NCBI RefSeq assembly: GCF_026213295.1
Contig: NC_079423.1
Location: 14,972,424 to 15,036,423 of the forward strand
DNA length: 64,000 bases
Direction of reading: 5' to 3'
Origin: Gadus chalcogrammus
Lineage: Eukaryota > Chordata > Actinopteri > Gadiformes > Gadidae
This document shows positions 15,113 through 28,304 of the stretch, in pieces. Positions within the stretch are counted from its first letter, which is position 1; each line of letters starts with the position of its first letter. Below the pieces are notes generated by a model that worked only from the letters and a program-made list of their open reading frames with translations, was not told the DNA's origin and ran no database searches. Position numbers and translations under genes: made by a program.

Positions 15113-15325
15113 GGGCAAGTCTCAGGCTGGTCTGCTCTGTTCCGGTGGTCTGGGTGTGGTCAGGTGACCCTCCCAGAGAGAGAGTTCGTTTGGAGGGCCC
15201 CAGAGAGGGCCTGGCTGGCACTCCTGGTTCCGGCACTCTGCCTCGGTACTTGAAGAAGGAGACCCAGAGCACAATAGCAGTTAACAAGCATGCCAAGATG
15301 GCCGTCGTTTGAAGGGCCCTTGAAC
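15110..15325 (-). CDS. candidate 3' exon encoding a transmembrane segment
   Basis: On the minus strand a pyrimidine-rich acceptor (tttcctttccaactgttcaag) ends at about 15326 and is followed by an open frame. Read after the partial first codon, it encodes ALQTTAILACLLTAIVLWVS, then FFKYRGRVPEPG and a Ser/Thr/Gly-rich tail, before it runs into the (CA)-derived HTHTH region. The hydrophobic run followed by Lys-Tyr-Arg-Gly-Arg is what a C-terminal membrane anchor with a stop-transfer signal looks like. The block is GC-richer than its surroundings. No upstream exon is visible nearby and I do not recognise the family. The tail codons within the CA tract make the true stop uncertain. It could be a chance frame. 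Confidence 0.3.
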
Positions 15326-15326
15326 A

Positions 15327-16088
15327 GTTGGAAAGGAAAATAAATGACACGGCTTGGTAATGAGATATAAATAGTCCAAATCGATCAGCTCGCTTGGTAT
15401 CGTTTAAGTAGATTGTGGCTTTTGTGTTGAGTAAAAACACATCTATATAACTTCCAACACCTGTGTTTATTACTCCACAGTTTGGTTTCCTGGACTTTAT
15501 TTTTTTCCCTTTTTTACTCACAAGATCACATCAAATGTCAACTGAAAATGGAGGCGAACACTTTGTGTCTCCGCAGGATGTCAATAAGTGTGTGGTTGCC
15601 TCCCCTCTCGTCCTAACCCCCGGGAACCCCTTTCAGAACACGGCAGGGAGACCGCACAGTGAATGGTTTCACTTTGTGTACGCTGTGTTTTAAAACCAAA
15701 CCCAGGGGACCTAAAGGAATATGATATTCAAAAAGCGTCCGACAGCGTCGGGGCTATCTCGACCGAAACACGCGGGGAACATGCCAGTTTGTTTCCCTGC
15801 TTCAGAGATGTGGATGTGTCACTCGCTAGGTTGTATTATAAAGTATTAAGGAGTCATAATGAGGAACTAATACGATTCTGCATGTCCTGTATGGGGAGGG
15901 GGGAATCATTAGTAGTATTACATTATCTTATCTTGATCATCCGTAATCTCTCTCATCAAGTGATAACAATGATGATCGATGCTGTTTGGGATTGAGCGTT
16001 ATTGCTCGCTTCCACGTCTGGTTGAATAATTAAAACCTTTGGTCAACACTCACTTATGAATTAATAATTATTTTATCTATCTATCAGC
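15327..16088. other. unique DNA
   Basis: About 760 bp without simple repeats. The 110-codon plus-strand frame (15663-15995) has no recognised domain. No gene is supported. Confidence 0.45.
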
Positions 16089-16089
16089 T

Positions 16090-16201
16090 CAGAGCAGGAT
16101 GCAGAGGGGAGGGGAGAGGGATGTACAGAGAGGATGAGAGAGAGGTAGGGGGGAAGGGAAGAGATCGATGAGGGTGGGATATAGAGGGAGAGACAGAGTT
16201 G

Positions 16202-16238
<37 letters not shown>

Positions 16239-16280
16239 AAAGACAGAGAGAGAGAGAGACGGGAGAGAGACAGACAGAGA

Positions 16281-16320
<40 letters not shown>
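16090..16320. repeat. purine tract and (GA)n microsatellite
   Basis: GGGAGAGG-rich lead-in, then GA repeats from 16204 with GAAAGACAGAG, GACGGGAG and GACAGACAG interruptions. Confidence 0.93.
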
Positions 16321-16322
<2 letters not shown>

Positions 16323-16570
16323 CAAGATGGCCCCAGCGCCAGCCTCCCTATCCAAGCTGGGGGGAAGGGCCGGAGAGATCTCCCAAATGAACGAGCCGGC
16401 GACTTCAATTAAGACTTTCCTTAATCAACGACCGCGGCGGCTGGCACTAAGCCAGGCGCGGGCAGACGACCCCGGCGGAAGCCTTCGCTCGCTGCGTGCC
16501 GGAGATTAAAGGAACGTCGCCGCGTTAATTCATATCTCTTCATTTCGTGTCGGAGAGCTAAATGGGTACG
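16321..16570. other. possible conserved regulatory block
   Basis: Starts with cccaagatggcc (YY1-like AAGATGG core), then cttcaattaagactttcc, aatcaacgaccgcgg and gcgttaattcatatctc. This alternates GC-rich and TAAT-core words with no repeats. It looks like an enhancer or promoter-proximal element; conservation is untested. Confidence 0.3.
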
Positions 16571-17223
16571 ACACAATGGACTCCTTTTTTTTCTTCCTCC
16601 TTGTTCGATTAACTCTGCGTGGGGGATGGACAATAAGCCGAGTGTAAACGGGGAGGAGAAAAGTGGCCGGCTCTCTCTCCCCCCCCCTCCCCGCACTTTT
16701 GTCTGAGTCCACGTCCGTATGATCGTCGGCAAACATGCCTGGTAGGCCTAAATGAAAATGTAAAAAAATATCAATCTTTTGTTGAAGGACGTCGCCGGGT
16801 TGTGAATCGCGGCCTTTTGTTTATAGGAGCCAGGATTCGTGCGGGGAACGTGCGTGTCGCCGGAGAAGCCGTTTTAATTGAGCTAAATATAGTCTGCCGG
16901 GCGCCCTTCTGTTGGTTAGAGAGTGTCGTTGTCGGGAACAGCACCCGGAGGTGTGGCTGCGCGCTACAAGCTGTTTGCCACGTATCCGTGGGGAACAAGG
17001 CGAAGGCGGCCATTAAACATAAACCGGGTGTTTGTGTTTTTGTTGTGTGGCCTGAGGAGGAAAGGAAGACCGAGGGGAGATGTTGATGTTGTCTGTCGGT
17101 TCTCATGGTTGCTTCTTGTGAGTCTGATCGGTGATCCTCATGACATTCACTGATTTGAGAAGCAAACCCTGTCGTTTTAACACACCTTTCATTGCATATC
17201 TTTATCTTTCTATCTCGCTCTCC
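16571..17223. other. unique DNA
   Basis: Unique sequence. The 192-codon minus-strand frame that spans it begins in the CA/GT array and its non-repeat part has no recognisable domain, so it is not called. Confidence 0.45.
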
Positions 17224-17238
17224 TGTGTGTGTGTGTGT

Positions 17239-17267
<29 letters not shown>
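17224..17267. repeat. 44-bp perfect palindrome (GT-GC-CA)
   Basis: Seventeen bases of alternating TG (17224-17240), ten of GC (17241-17250) and seventeen of AC (17251-17267) form an exact inverted repeat. The whole run also alternates purine and pyrimidine, so it can adopt either Z-DNA or a cruciform. Confidence 0.95.
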
Positions 17268-17327
<60 letters not shown>

Positions 17328-17355
17328 AGGCAGACACACACACACACACACACTT
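17251..17355. repeat. (CA)n microsatellite
   Basis: Pure AC at 17251-17324, then ttgaggcag and a second short CA run to about 17353. Confidence 0.97.
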
Positions 17356-19039
<1,684 letters not shown>

Positions 19040-19062
19040 ATGCATCCTGGGAATTGTAGTCC
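19040..19062 (-). promoter_or_regulatory. ZNF143/STAF-type binding site
   Basis: Reading the minus strand gives actacaattcccaggatgca, which matches the known ZNF143 (STAF) consensus core ACTACAATTCCCAGnATGC. Such sites are typical of vertebrate promoters and chromatin-loop anchors, and are also carried by some repeats. A partial second core (cccagcatgc, minus strand) lies at about 19406-19415. Confidence 0.7.
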
Positions 19063-19333
19063 AAAGGCCAAAGCATGCAGACGAAAAAAATCAAACCTTA
19101 GCAAAATTCGCCCTCCTTCTGCTTTTCTCCTTTCGGGTGACGTTATTTCATTTCCTTTTTTGGTTGAGCTATACATATGAAATAAAATCCACACTCTTTG
19201 TGCTTTGGGCTAAACGCTAAATCAAAATTCCACTTGTAATTGAAGTATGATGCAAAATCAGCCACACCCCCTGTCTTCGAATATGGTTCTCAGTAGCTGG
19301 GACTGTCACAGCTGCAACGCTTTGGAAGGATAT

Positions 19334-19383
19334 GTGATGCGTGTGCGATGCGTGTGTGATGCGTGTGCGATGCGTGTGCGATT
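19334..19383. repeat. 11-bp minisatellite
   Basis: Four units of gtgatgcgtgt / gcgatgcgtgt (19334-19377) and a partial fifth. Alternate units differ at one position, so a 22-bp higher-order unit was probably duplicated. Confidence 0.9.
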
Positions 19384-19799
19384 CTTGGGCCATGTCTTTG
19401 CCACAGCATGCTGGGAGCTGTCCACATGGCGTGTTATGAGGGTTGAGAAATTCTGTTTCAATTTGTAGAAAGGGACCGGACATTCTGGAAGCACCAGTGC
19501 GATGCTCTTAGTTCCAGTAGAGGTCATACATAAATAAATAGATTATGCTCAACATTTGACTGGCAACGCAGTGCATCTCTGGTTGAAGATGGGTATGTAA
19601 ATTTGCCGGTGGTTTTAGCGAGGTCGTGGCTAATTCACCGTCTGGAGAGATGACTTCACACGGTTAAGGGATTTTGGGTCGGAAGCTGAAAATGCAGCTG
19701 CCAATTCTTGGCAGTGGGGTGGATGGGGGTAGGCCTCCTCGGAGACCCCCCTTCAGATGTCTTACTCAGTCTGCTCAGCATCTCAGGACACTCTCCATA
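19384..19799. other. unique DNA
   Basis: Unique spacer. No feature beyond the partial ZNF143-like core noted upstream. Confidence 0.5.
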
Positions 19800-19916
19800 T
19801 TTCCTTCTCTGTTCACTCAATCCCTCTCTCTGTCTCCGTCCATCCCTCTATTTCTGTCCATCATTCTCTGTCTCTCCGTCTCTCTGTATCCCTCGTTCTC
19901 TCGCTCTCTCGCTCTC

Positions 19917-20004
<88 letters not shown>
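19800..20004. repeat. (CT)n microsatellite
   Basis: Interrupted CT/CTGTCT lead-in, then pure TC from about 19921 to 20004. Confidence 0.97.
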
Positions 20005-20007
<3 letters not shown>

Positions 20008-20400
20008 CGCTGTAATCCATACCCTTTTTTCTTTGTCCTTCTCCATGGTCTTATTTCCCCATTGAGTTGCCCCCTGTGCACACTCTTTTCCTTCTCTTTA
20101 AATATAGCCTTCTTTTCTCTCCCTTCCTTCAGTGTTTCTGAATAGCATCAGGTCCTGGCTTTGTGCCCCCCCCTCCCCCTGCCTCTGTATTTATGTCTGT
20201 GACCTCTACATGTGCTGAGACACTGTGTTCGTATGCACAGAGTGGCTCTGAGTCTCTCATCCGCAAAGTCCTGCCCTGCCAGGTTTGTTGATTTGTTAGT
20301 GTGCTTTCCTGTTTCTCTGGATGTGCCATCTCTTTATTAAAAAAAATGAGTTTTCTTTGTGGAAACTCAGAAAGACACACAGACACCGCACACACGCACA
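20005..20400. other. unique DNA
   Basis: Pyrimidine-rich then mixed unique sequence with a poly-C (20165-20178) and an A-run near 20338. No gene is supported. Confidence 0.45.

Positions 20401-20401
<1 letters not shown>

Positions 20402-20477
<76 letters not shown>
20402..20477. repeat. (CA)n microsatellite
   Basis: About 38 pure units, preceded by interrupted CA from 20373. Confidence 0.97.
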
Positions 20478-20479
<2 letters not shown>

Positions 20480-20575
20480 TGTCCTCTGGAACCCCACACC
20501 TGGCCCCTGCCTCGTTATCACCTTCTTAATAATTCACCGCTCCCAAGTCTTTGGAAGCATCTTTTATTCATGTGT

Positions 20576-20630
20576 ACACACACACAAACACACACACACA
20601 CACACGCACACACACGCACACACACCTTTT
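20576..20630. repeat. (CA)n interrupted microsatellite
   Basis: CA repeats with AAA and GCA interruptions. Sparse CA-rich sequence continues to about 20835. Confidence 0.85.
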
Positions 20631-20883
20631 CGCTCTGCATCTCTCTCAAGCTCCCATAAGCGCACACACGCAATGTGTGTCTTCCGCAGACACAAACCTA
20701 CACAATCTCTCACTCACTGACGCGCACAAAAACACACATCCTAGATTCATGAACATTCATAGAAGTAAATTTCACCCCTGGTGCCACATGAAGAAATTGT
20801 ATGAACACACACTTAAGCAAACACGCACACACCCTAAATAAATTACATCACTGGTGCCTTTGAAAATACCGGAGCCCTGCCAC

Positions 20884-20884
<1 letters not shown>

Positions 20885-20930
<46 letters not shown>
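20885..20930. repeat. (CA)n microsatellite
   Basis: Twenty-three pure units. Confidence 0.97.
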
Positions 20931-20934
<4 letters not shown>

Positions 20935-21079
20935 CCCCCTCCTGACTGGCGGACACATGAGGCACGCTCTTGCTCGCAATTAAAGCCCAGCCAGCGGCCA
21001 TTTTATTTTAACGCTGAGTGCACAATCCAAGTATAGGATCTAGGGTGGGGCGGTGCTGAGTCCCAGCCCACCTTCCCCC

Positions 21080-21385
21080 TCTGCCCCCCCCCCCCACCCT
21101 CCCTCCACCCTCCTCCAGCCCCTAGTGGAACTAATTAGATGTTCCCGACAGAGGGCCCAGCCGCGGTGTGGCTCTGTAGGGTCCCCTATGCACGACGACA
21201 GCTGGGGGGGGGGGGAGGGAAAGGGAGAGGGAGGGAGAGGGAGAGGGAGAGAGGGAGAGGGAGAGAGAGGGAGAGGGAGAGAGAGAGAGGGGACCAAAGG
21301 GGAGAGGGAGAGGGGGAGAGAGGGAGAGGGGGGAAAGAGAGAAAGAGAGAGAGAGGGAGAGGACCAAAGAAGAGAGAGAGGCTGA
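21080..21385. repeat. poly-C/TCC tract and G/A-rich purine array
   Basis: A poly-C with CCCTCC words (21066-21122), then, after about 70 bp, a 12-G run and GGGAGA/GAGAGG repeats to 21385. The word ggaccaaag occurs twice in the purine array (21291 and 21361), marking an internal duplication of about 70 bp. Confidence 0.85.
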
Positions 21386-21486
21386 CATGCCTCACTCTCA
21401 AAATGCTGTGTATCCATTTTGGAATGATGTCGCCATTTAAAAATTGTCAGTCTATATTACATAAACTATCCCTTCCCTCCCTCCCT

Positions 21487-21596
<110 letters not shown>

Positions 21597-21650
21597 GGGT
21601 TTTTCAAAATGCCACTGCCATGCAAGCAACTCCCTTGCAATAAAACATAT

Positions 21651-21668
21651 TTACAGCTATAGCTGTAA
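21651..21668. other. 18-bp perfect palindrome
   Basis: ttacagctatagctgtaa is identical to its own reverse complement. Possible dimer-binding site; no partner is evident. Confidence 0.75.
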
Positions 21669-21730
21669 GAATGTGGTTGTTCTCCTCTCATGCTTTTTAC
21701 CTCCCCACCACCCCCCCTCCTTTCTTTTAC

Positions 21731-21734
<4 letters not shown>

Positions 21735-21798
<64 letters not shown>
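21735..21798. repeat. (CT)n microsatellite
   Basis: About 32 CT units. Confidence 0.97.
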
Positions 21799-22830
<1,032 letters not shown>

Positions 22831-23039
22831 CAATCTGACGCATCCAATCAGGGGAAACAACTCGGCCTTGAGTCGCCGAGCGAAGAGGGAAACCAGGCAC
22901 ACGTTTCAAACTGCAAGACAAGGAACAAGGTACCCTTTCATTTGGGAAAGTGCTGGCTCTGCCGTTTCTGGGGGACTAGCCGTAGACAGGTGATCCCTCG
23001 ACTGACTGTTCTGCTGATGTTGGACGTTTGTTGACCAGC

Positions 23040-23212
23040 GGCCCAGGGTGACTGACTCCCAGCTGTAAGGGTTGTGGGTTTGATTCCACTGCCTTTCCGT
23101 CGGTATCCCTGAGCCAGAAGCCTTACCTACCCTATGTACGAGTTAATGACCTGTCGATTGTGAATCTAATGCAAGTCGTGTCGAAAGAATTGCATTCGTT
23201 AAATGAATGAAG
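23040..23212 (+). mobile_element. tRNA-derived SINE copy (family A)
   Basis: Head ggtgactgactcccagctg, box-B-like gtgggtttgattcc, middle tatccctgagccagaagcc and a tail ending in ttaaatgaatgaa. The order matches other copies in the window. No clear target duplication was found. Confidence 0.6.
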
Positions 23213-25160
23213 TTTGAACACGCCTGAATTGTAATGGCGAATAGTAGCAAGCAGTTAGCACGAGTCAGCGAGCTGTAGGTAAAATAGTGAAAACGCCTTC
23301 AGGAACTGGGAAAAGGAAGGATTCGGGCCACCTGTCAACAATTAAAACAGCTTCGGCTGCCGTTTCTGTGTTATTCAAAATATTGTTTTACCGTCACATC
23401 CTAGTTCCCCTTCTGGGATTCATAAAGCACATCTTAGATTTTCTGATAGACAACGTCAGTGGACCAAAGTCACTTTTTTAGCTGTGAGGTCCTCGCTCCA
23501 GGGGGTTGGAGCGAGGCCCATTACGCTGGACCCAGGGAAGCAGCACTAATGGGTTTGAAATGCGGGGGGTGTCAGACTTGACATGGTATAGTCCCGCTGT
23601 TTTGATCACACCTGTGGGACCTGTCACACCATAATGAGCAGGTATAAGGTCAGGCCGTACCTCAACGATCTCCTAACACGCCACGTCAAGCTTACATGGG
23701 TTTTCTGCATCAAAATTTGTAGATAACATAGCGTTCTGTCTTAAAAGTGACGTGCAATGTATTAACGCATTATAATCCAGTCCACTTTAAATTGTAATTT
23801 CGGGCTGCATTGTATCATAGGACATTGATTCTGACACCCACTCAGCAATGAATGTCTTGTTTTTGTATTCTTAATTGCCTGACTGACTAAGAACAGGTTA
23901 TTTCCCAACACTCCTAACACAAGATTATGTTGTGTGCTTGAAGTGATTACTCTAATGCTACTTATAATGGCGTTCTCAATAAAAACATAAGAACACCTGT
24001 GTAGCACACACTGTGTGGTTGGATGTGTGGATGGCAAGCAGGAAATCCATCCATAACCGGTAGGAAGTTAGCTTTAGCACCTTTCCCCCGTCTCTTTTTG
24101 GAGCTAGCTTTATTTAGCGAACTGGCAAATCTGGTCTTATTCAACTAAAACGTGTTTTCTGGGAACAAATGGTTGCCAAGTAAATATAAACTGTGGCGAA
24201 TCAAATCAACTCGCTGTAGGCATTCATTATTCTTGAAATATAGAGGAGGAATGCTTCCATAAATATAGAGAGAACATTAATTAAACTGAAGTGAAGAACA
24301 GCATGTTGATTGATTTGAGTCAATTTTGAGCATACACCTTTTAGCCGATACGAATAGTTTCATGTGTGAACATAAATCTTGCGACTCGGATATCTGATTG
24401 GCTACAGACTGAAGACGGCGTGCTGTTGTTAAAATACGACGGGTCATACAAACATTGTCTCGGAGATGGATGCTTCTCCCTCTGTTTGTTCATGGGGGCC
24501 ATTAATCATTTATCCCCCATTGTTCCAATCAGCTCATTTACATTGTGGGTGTTTTGACAGTCAAGTGGATTACAGTGGTGGCTCTCAACCCCAGAGGAGG
24601 AAAGGAGCTCAACAGATGCAGGGGGCTGGTTCACCAATGAACCATGAACGTCACACTGTGCCTCTACCACTCAAAGGCTGGCCTTTCCAAGAACTCTGTG
24701 CTCAATGGCCTTCTTTACACATGGAATCGTGTTTATTTATCCTTTCTTCTCAAGGTAATAGGCGCATATCCGGAAACCTGAGTTATTTATCTTGCTTGTA
24801 GTCGTTCGATCTGTGTTCTCAAGTAGTTTGGCCTTAATGTTCTGAAGTAGTTTGGCTGCTTGTGATCACAACCCTAGGTGACTGACTGACCTTCAGAATG
24901 ATAAGCTGCTTCACTGTGTCCGGAAAAGTGTCCATATCCAGACGGCCATCTGCGACCAAACCAGCATCATCACAAACAAAGTCTCCACTCAAACTCTGGG
25001 TGCTGGAGTCACCCTAAGGGGTCTGGGGTCATGTGCTTTACATTATCCAGCTTTGGGTGGTTCCCCGTCATCAGGGCTAGTCGTGTTTCTCTGCGACGCA
25101 GCACTGAGCATCTTCCAGGTTCCGATCTTCCCACGCAACAGAAAGCCGCTTCTGACACAG
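23213..25160. other. about 1.9 kb unique DNA with hairpin at 23491-23516
   Basis: Long unique stretch. A 10-bp perfect stem (cctcgctcca with tggagcgagg) around a 6-nt loop lies at 23491-23516. Near 24811-24855 the word aagtagtttggc occurs twice in a short direct repeat. No gene or RNA is supported. Confidence 0.45.
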
Positions 25161-25163
25161 GTT

Positions 25164-25465
25164 CCTGCTGTCATACGTCGACTTGAATCTATTGACTACG
25201 TGTCCTAAAATAAACACGTAAATATTGTAGCGTGTTTCGTCGCAACACACACTCCACCATACCGCCCTGAAGACAAGCTAGCGTAGCCGCGGCGGCTCAC
25301 CCACCTAGGGTACTGTGTGTTCTGCCGTGGCACGCTGACTTGAATACATTACCGTGTCCCAAAAAATACCTTGCACACATGAATATTGTAACGTGTTTCG
25401 TCGCAACACACTCCACACACCGCCCTGAGGACTAAGAAAGCAAAGTCGCAGCGATGCGTCAGCCC
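25164..25465. repeat. diverged tandem duplication, 157-bp period
   Basis: Segment A (25164-25302) and segment B (25321-25465) align at a constant 157-bp offset. Shared words include acttgaat (25181, 25338), cgtgtttcgtcgcaacaca and ccgccctga (25262, 25419). Divergence is moderate, with small indels between the anchors. Neither copy resembles a known element to me. Confidence 0.8.
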
Positions 25466-26008
25466 GAGAGCCATATGTTGTGTGGCATATGTGTGTGTCT
25501 GCTTTTGTGTTTGTTTTGCGCGCGTTTCGACCGGTGCATATTTCATGCGAGTCTGGTGGGATGACAGCAACTTTCTCTCGGTGAAACACAGGTGTGTGAT
25601 GAAACCCATTGTGACTCGTCCTTGTCGGCCAATCAGTGACAGCACAGTAACGTCGCGGTGATTATGAATTGAGTGACATGGTTCCTACTCATAAAATCCA
25701 GCGTTTATGTTCCCTTCTAGAAGGTTGACACACAATGCACTGCACACGCACATACCCTCTTACAGTGTGTGTCTGTGTGGGTCTTAGTGTGTGTCCGTGT
25801 TATCTTGTGGCTGCGCTGGAGGTGTGGGTTGGGGGCGCTGGCAGCAGGGCTTAGCAGCGGCGTACAGGAGTAGCAGGGGCGCTTGTAAGAACAGAAGGTG
25901 TGTCAGGAACCGGGGCAGGGCCCGTCCATCATCCACAGCAAGCTGCTACCCGCTGGTGAACCCACACTCACTGGGAACAACGCAGAGCCCACTCTGAGTG
26001 GAGAGGGG

Positions 26009-26010
<2 letters not shown>
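25466..26010. other. unique DNA
   Basis: Unique DNA with a short TG-rich run near 25765-25800. No gene is supported. Confidence 0.45.

Positions 26011-26071
<61 letters not shown>
26011..26071. repeat. (GA)n microsatellite
   Basis: About 30 GA units. Confidence 0.97.
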
Positions 26072-26072
<1 letters not shown>

Positions 26073-26460
26073 AACCTACATAGACAACAATAGCACGCGA
26101 TAGAAAGGGTGTTGGTAGAAAGAGGAAGATGGAATGAGACAGAGAGATGAGCAGGGAGTAAATAAGAGGCCATGGGCGTCGACGTACGTTTGTTGTGGGA
26201 TCTCATCGAGTGTGAAGCCCAGGAGTCTCCTCAGCCCTGCGCCTGGTGTTCAGAAGTTTGGAGACGCACTCGCATCAACCGGGGCCATGAGAGGAGACGT
26301 GGAGTGGTGCAGACAGGACGATCCATGCCTGATAAACGAGGGATTCCTCAGGGTGGAAACTAAACAGGGGCTTGCGGTGTTGCCAGGAAGAAAAAAAAAA
26401 GATCAAACAATAAAAAAAATATATATATATAACGGGGGGAACTAGCATTTAAGTGACAGG
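26072..26460. other. unique DNA with A-rich and (AT)n end
   Basis: Unique sequence ending in an A-run (26390-26401) and a short (AT)n at about 26419-26430. The 103-codon frame (26134-26445) shows no recognisable domain. Confidence 0.4.
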
Positions 26461-26755
26461 ATTCAACAGAAAAAGGATATGCCGGAGGTTAAACTGTGGA
26501 GCTTTCTTATAACCGTCGCTATCGACGCCGGCCACATCAATATGTACCGTTAATACGCCTTTTCAGAAAAGCAATTAGCGCAGCCCATCCGAGCTCCATT
26601 GAGACGCACTTTATTTGATTGCATATTGCCTGCGCGCCGCTGTCTTGTTAAGCCCATGATGCTAATACCAGCCTCTGTCCTACCTTATCTGTCTCACCTT
26701 TGTAATCATTAAACCCAGTAGGCTTCATATCAAGATGTCTGTTTTCATAGCTGCA
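26461..26755. other. possible conserved regulatory block
   Basis: Repeat-free block containing gaaaagcaattagcgcagc, ttatttgattgcatattgc, ccttatctgtctcacc (GATA-like) and tgtaatcattaaaccc. Dense TAAT/ATTA and GATA cores with CpG-bearing spacers are typical of developmental enhancers. Conservation cannot be tested here. Confidence 0.3.
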
Positions 26756-28203
26756 TGGCTTTCTTTTTTTTTTTTTTCTGTGATCATGTTCTAATGAACA
26801 CCGAAGCGAGAATATCGTGTTTTTCTCCTTGTCTTAATTATAGGTTAAAGAAAAAACTGTATATAGCTATATATAGGCCTACATATGTATATGTAGAGTT
26901 GGTTTCACTGTATATTCCAGCATATATATATAAGGGCCTTCTTTAAGGGTGCCTCGATGCCTGAATGTGTGTTTCTTCACCACCCCCCCCGCCCCCCTTG
27001 AACGAGGCGACTTTCCTCCTTACTGGAGGAAGATTTTCCTTTTTTAAAACAATCCTTCATTCTCTATCCTCCCACTAACACAAAGCGTGGGTCAGACCGG
27101 CAATCCTCGTTTCCGGACCGCAGTCCGGGATTTGTTGTTCATTCCGGAGAGTAGCTGCTTCTTCAAAGACAAAGGAAAAATAATGAGATGACCCGGCAGT
27201 ATAGCGTGAGGGGGCATTTCTTTAAACATCGGTCTGAAGTTGACACATGCCCTGGCCTTTCACCTTTCGAGACGATTAAACAGTAATCTCGGGTCCAGCA
27301 GTCCTACCAACTGATAGCAGAACTCCTGGAGGGGAGACGTAAACAACACACTGTTTCCTGTGTCCTTATGAAGATGGTCTACCAAGGAGAAGCTAAGCCA
27401 CACGCGTGGGTTTAGCTTCTAGCCCTTGATTTTATTTTATAAGCGTGTTTCTGCAGTGGCCTCCGTAGTGTCCATGGTGTTGATTGGAAACCTCTACAGA
27501 AGACCCTTTTTTTCCAGGTTGCCCGGGTGTATTCGAGGGTGATTCAGCTTTTCCTACCACTGGTAAAGAGTTGAGCGCTGGCATAATTTGTGTTTGCTGT
27601 TAGCCAATTATGCACTTACAGATCCAAGCACCCTGATTGGTTGAGACAAATGCTTGTAAAAGAGAAAGTGAAACAACCCGTTCACCCAGATTTAAACTTC
27701 TCTCATATCAGACTTTAGAATAATAATTTAAAGTCTTATAAAGCTCTGAGACTGATTAAAAAGGAACCCTGTGATTGCCTGCTTCTGATTGGCTCGAGTT
27801 TGGGCTGAGTCATGCTAGTCCATAGGGAACTGAAATTTTGCAGTAAACTCTCATTGTTGCGGATCTTAAGCAGCATGATGTCTGTGTTTACTTTTTTTAT
27901 TAAACACTGCATTAAAGTTGGATCAAACCAACCCAAAGTTGGAGAAAGTTAGTAAGACATCCCCGTTATGCCTTTGGACAAAGAAAATATCTGAGTTGGG
28001 ATGATTAGTGGAATGGCCTCCAGCGGTCGCTGTCATGTGAAGAGGATTAAAATAGGAATACAGATAGTTGACCTGCACAAAGTACTTCGTGTACTTTGAG
28101 AGTATAAAATCAAATCAACTCTATTCATATATTTTTTTACATAATAAAGAAGTACAACTCTCATACTTAGAGGCAACTCATTCAAGAGTTTTGAGGATAC
28201 AAC
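26756..28203. other. about 1.4 kb unique AT-rich DNA
   Basis: Starts with a poly-T (26763-26777) and short TA-rich runs (26860-26935). The rest is unique. A small stem (caaagtac with gtactttg) lies at about 28078-28100. No gene is supported. Confidence 0.45.
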
Positions 28204-28304
28204 TGCACAGAATATTTGAATGTATTAACTGGGTTATTTAAGAACATTTCCTTGCCTGATTATACAGATCATTAGACGATCCAACAAAGACTGGATGTGG
28301 CCGG
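28204..28304. repeat. dispersed duplication, copy 1 (101 bp)
   Basis: Aligns without gaps to 30340-30440 with nine mismatches in 101 bp (about 91% identity). It starts tgcacagaatatttgaa and ends ctggatgtggccgg, followed by a short GT-rich stretch. Confidence 0.9.

Noticed and set aside
16771..17349. 192-codon minus-strand frame with Cys/Val start
   Set aside because: The start lies in the GT/CA palindrome and the remaining part shows no domain or codon pattern that I trust.
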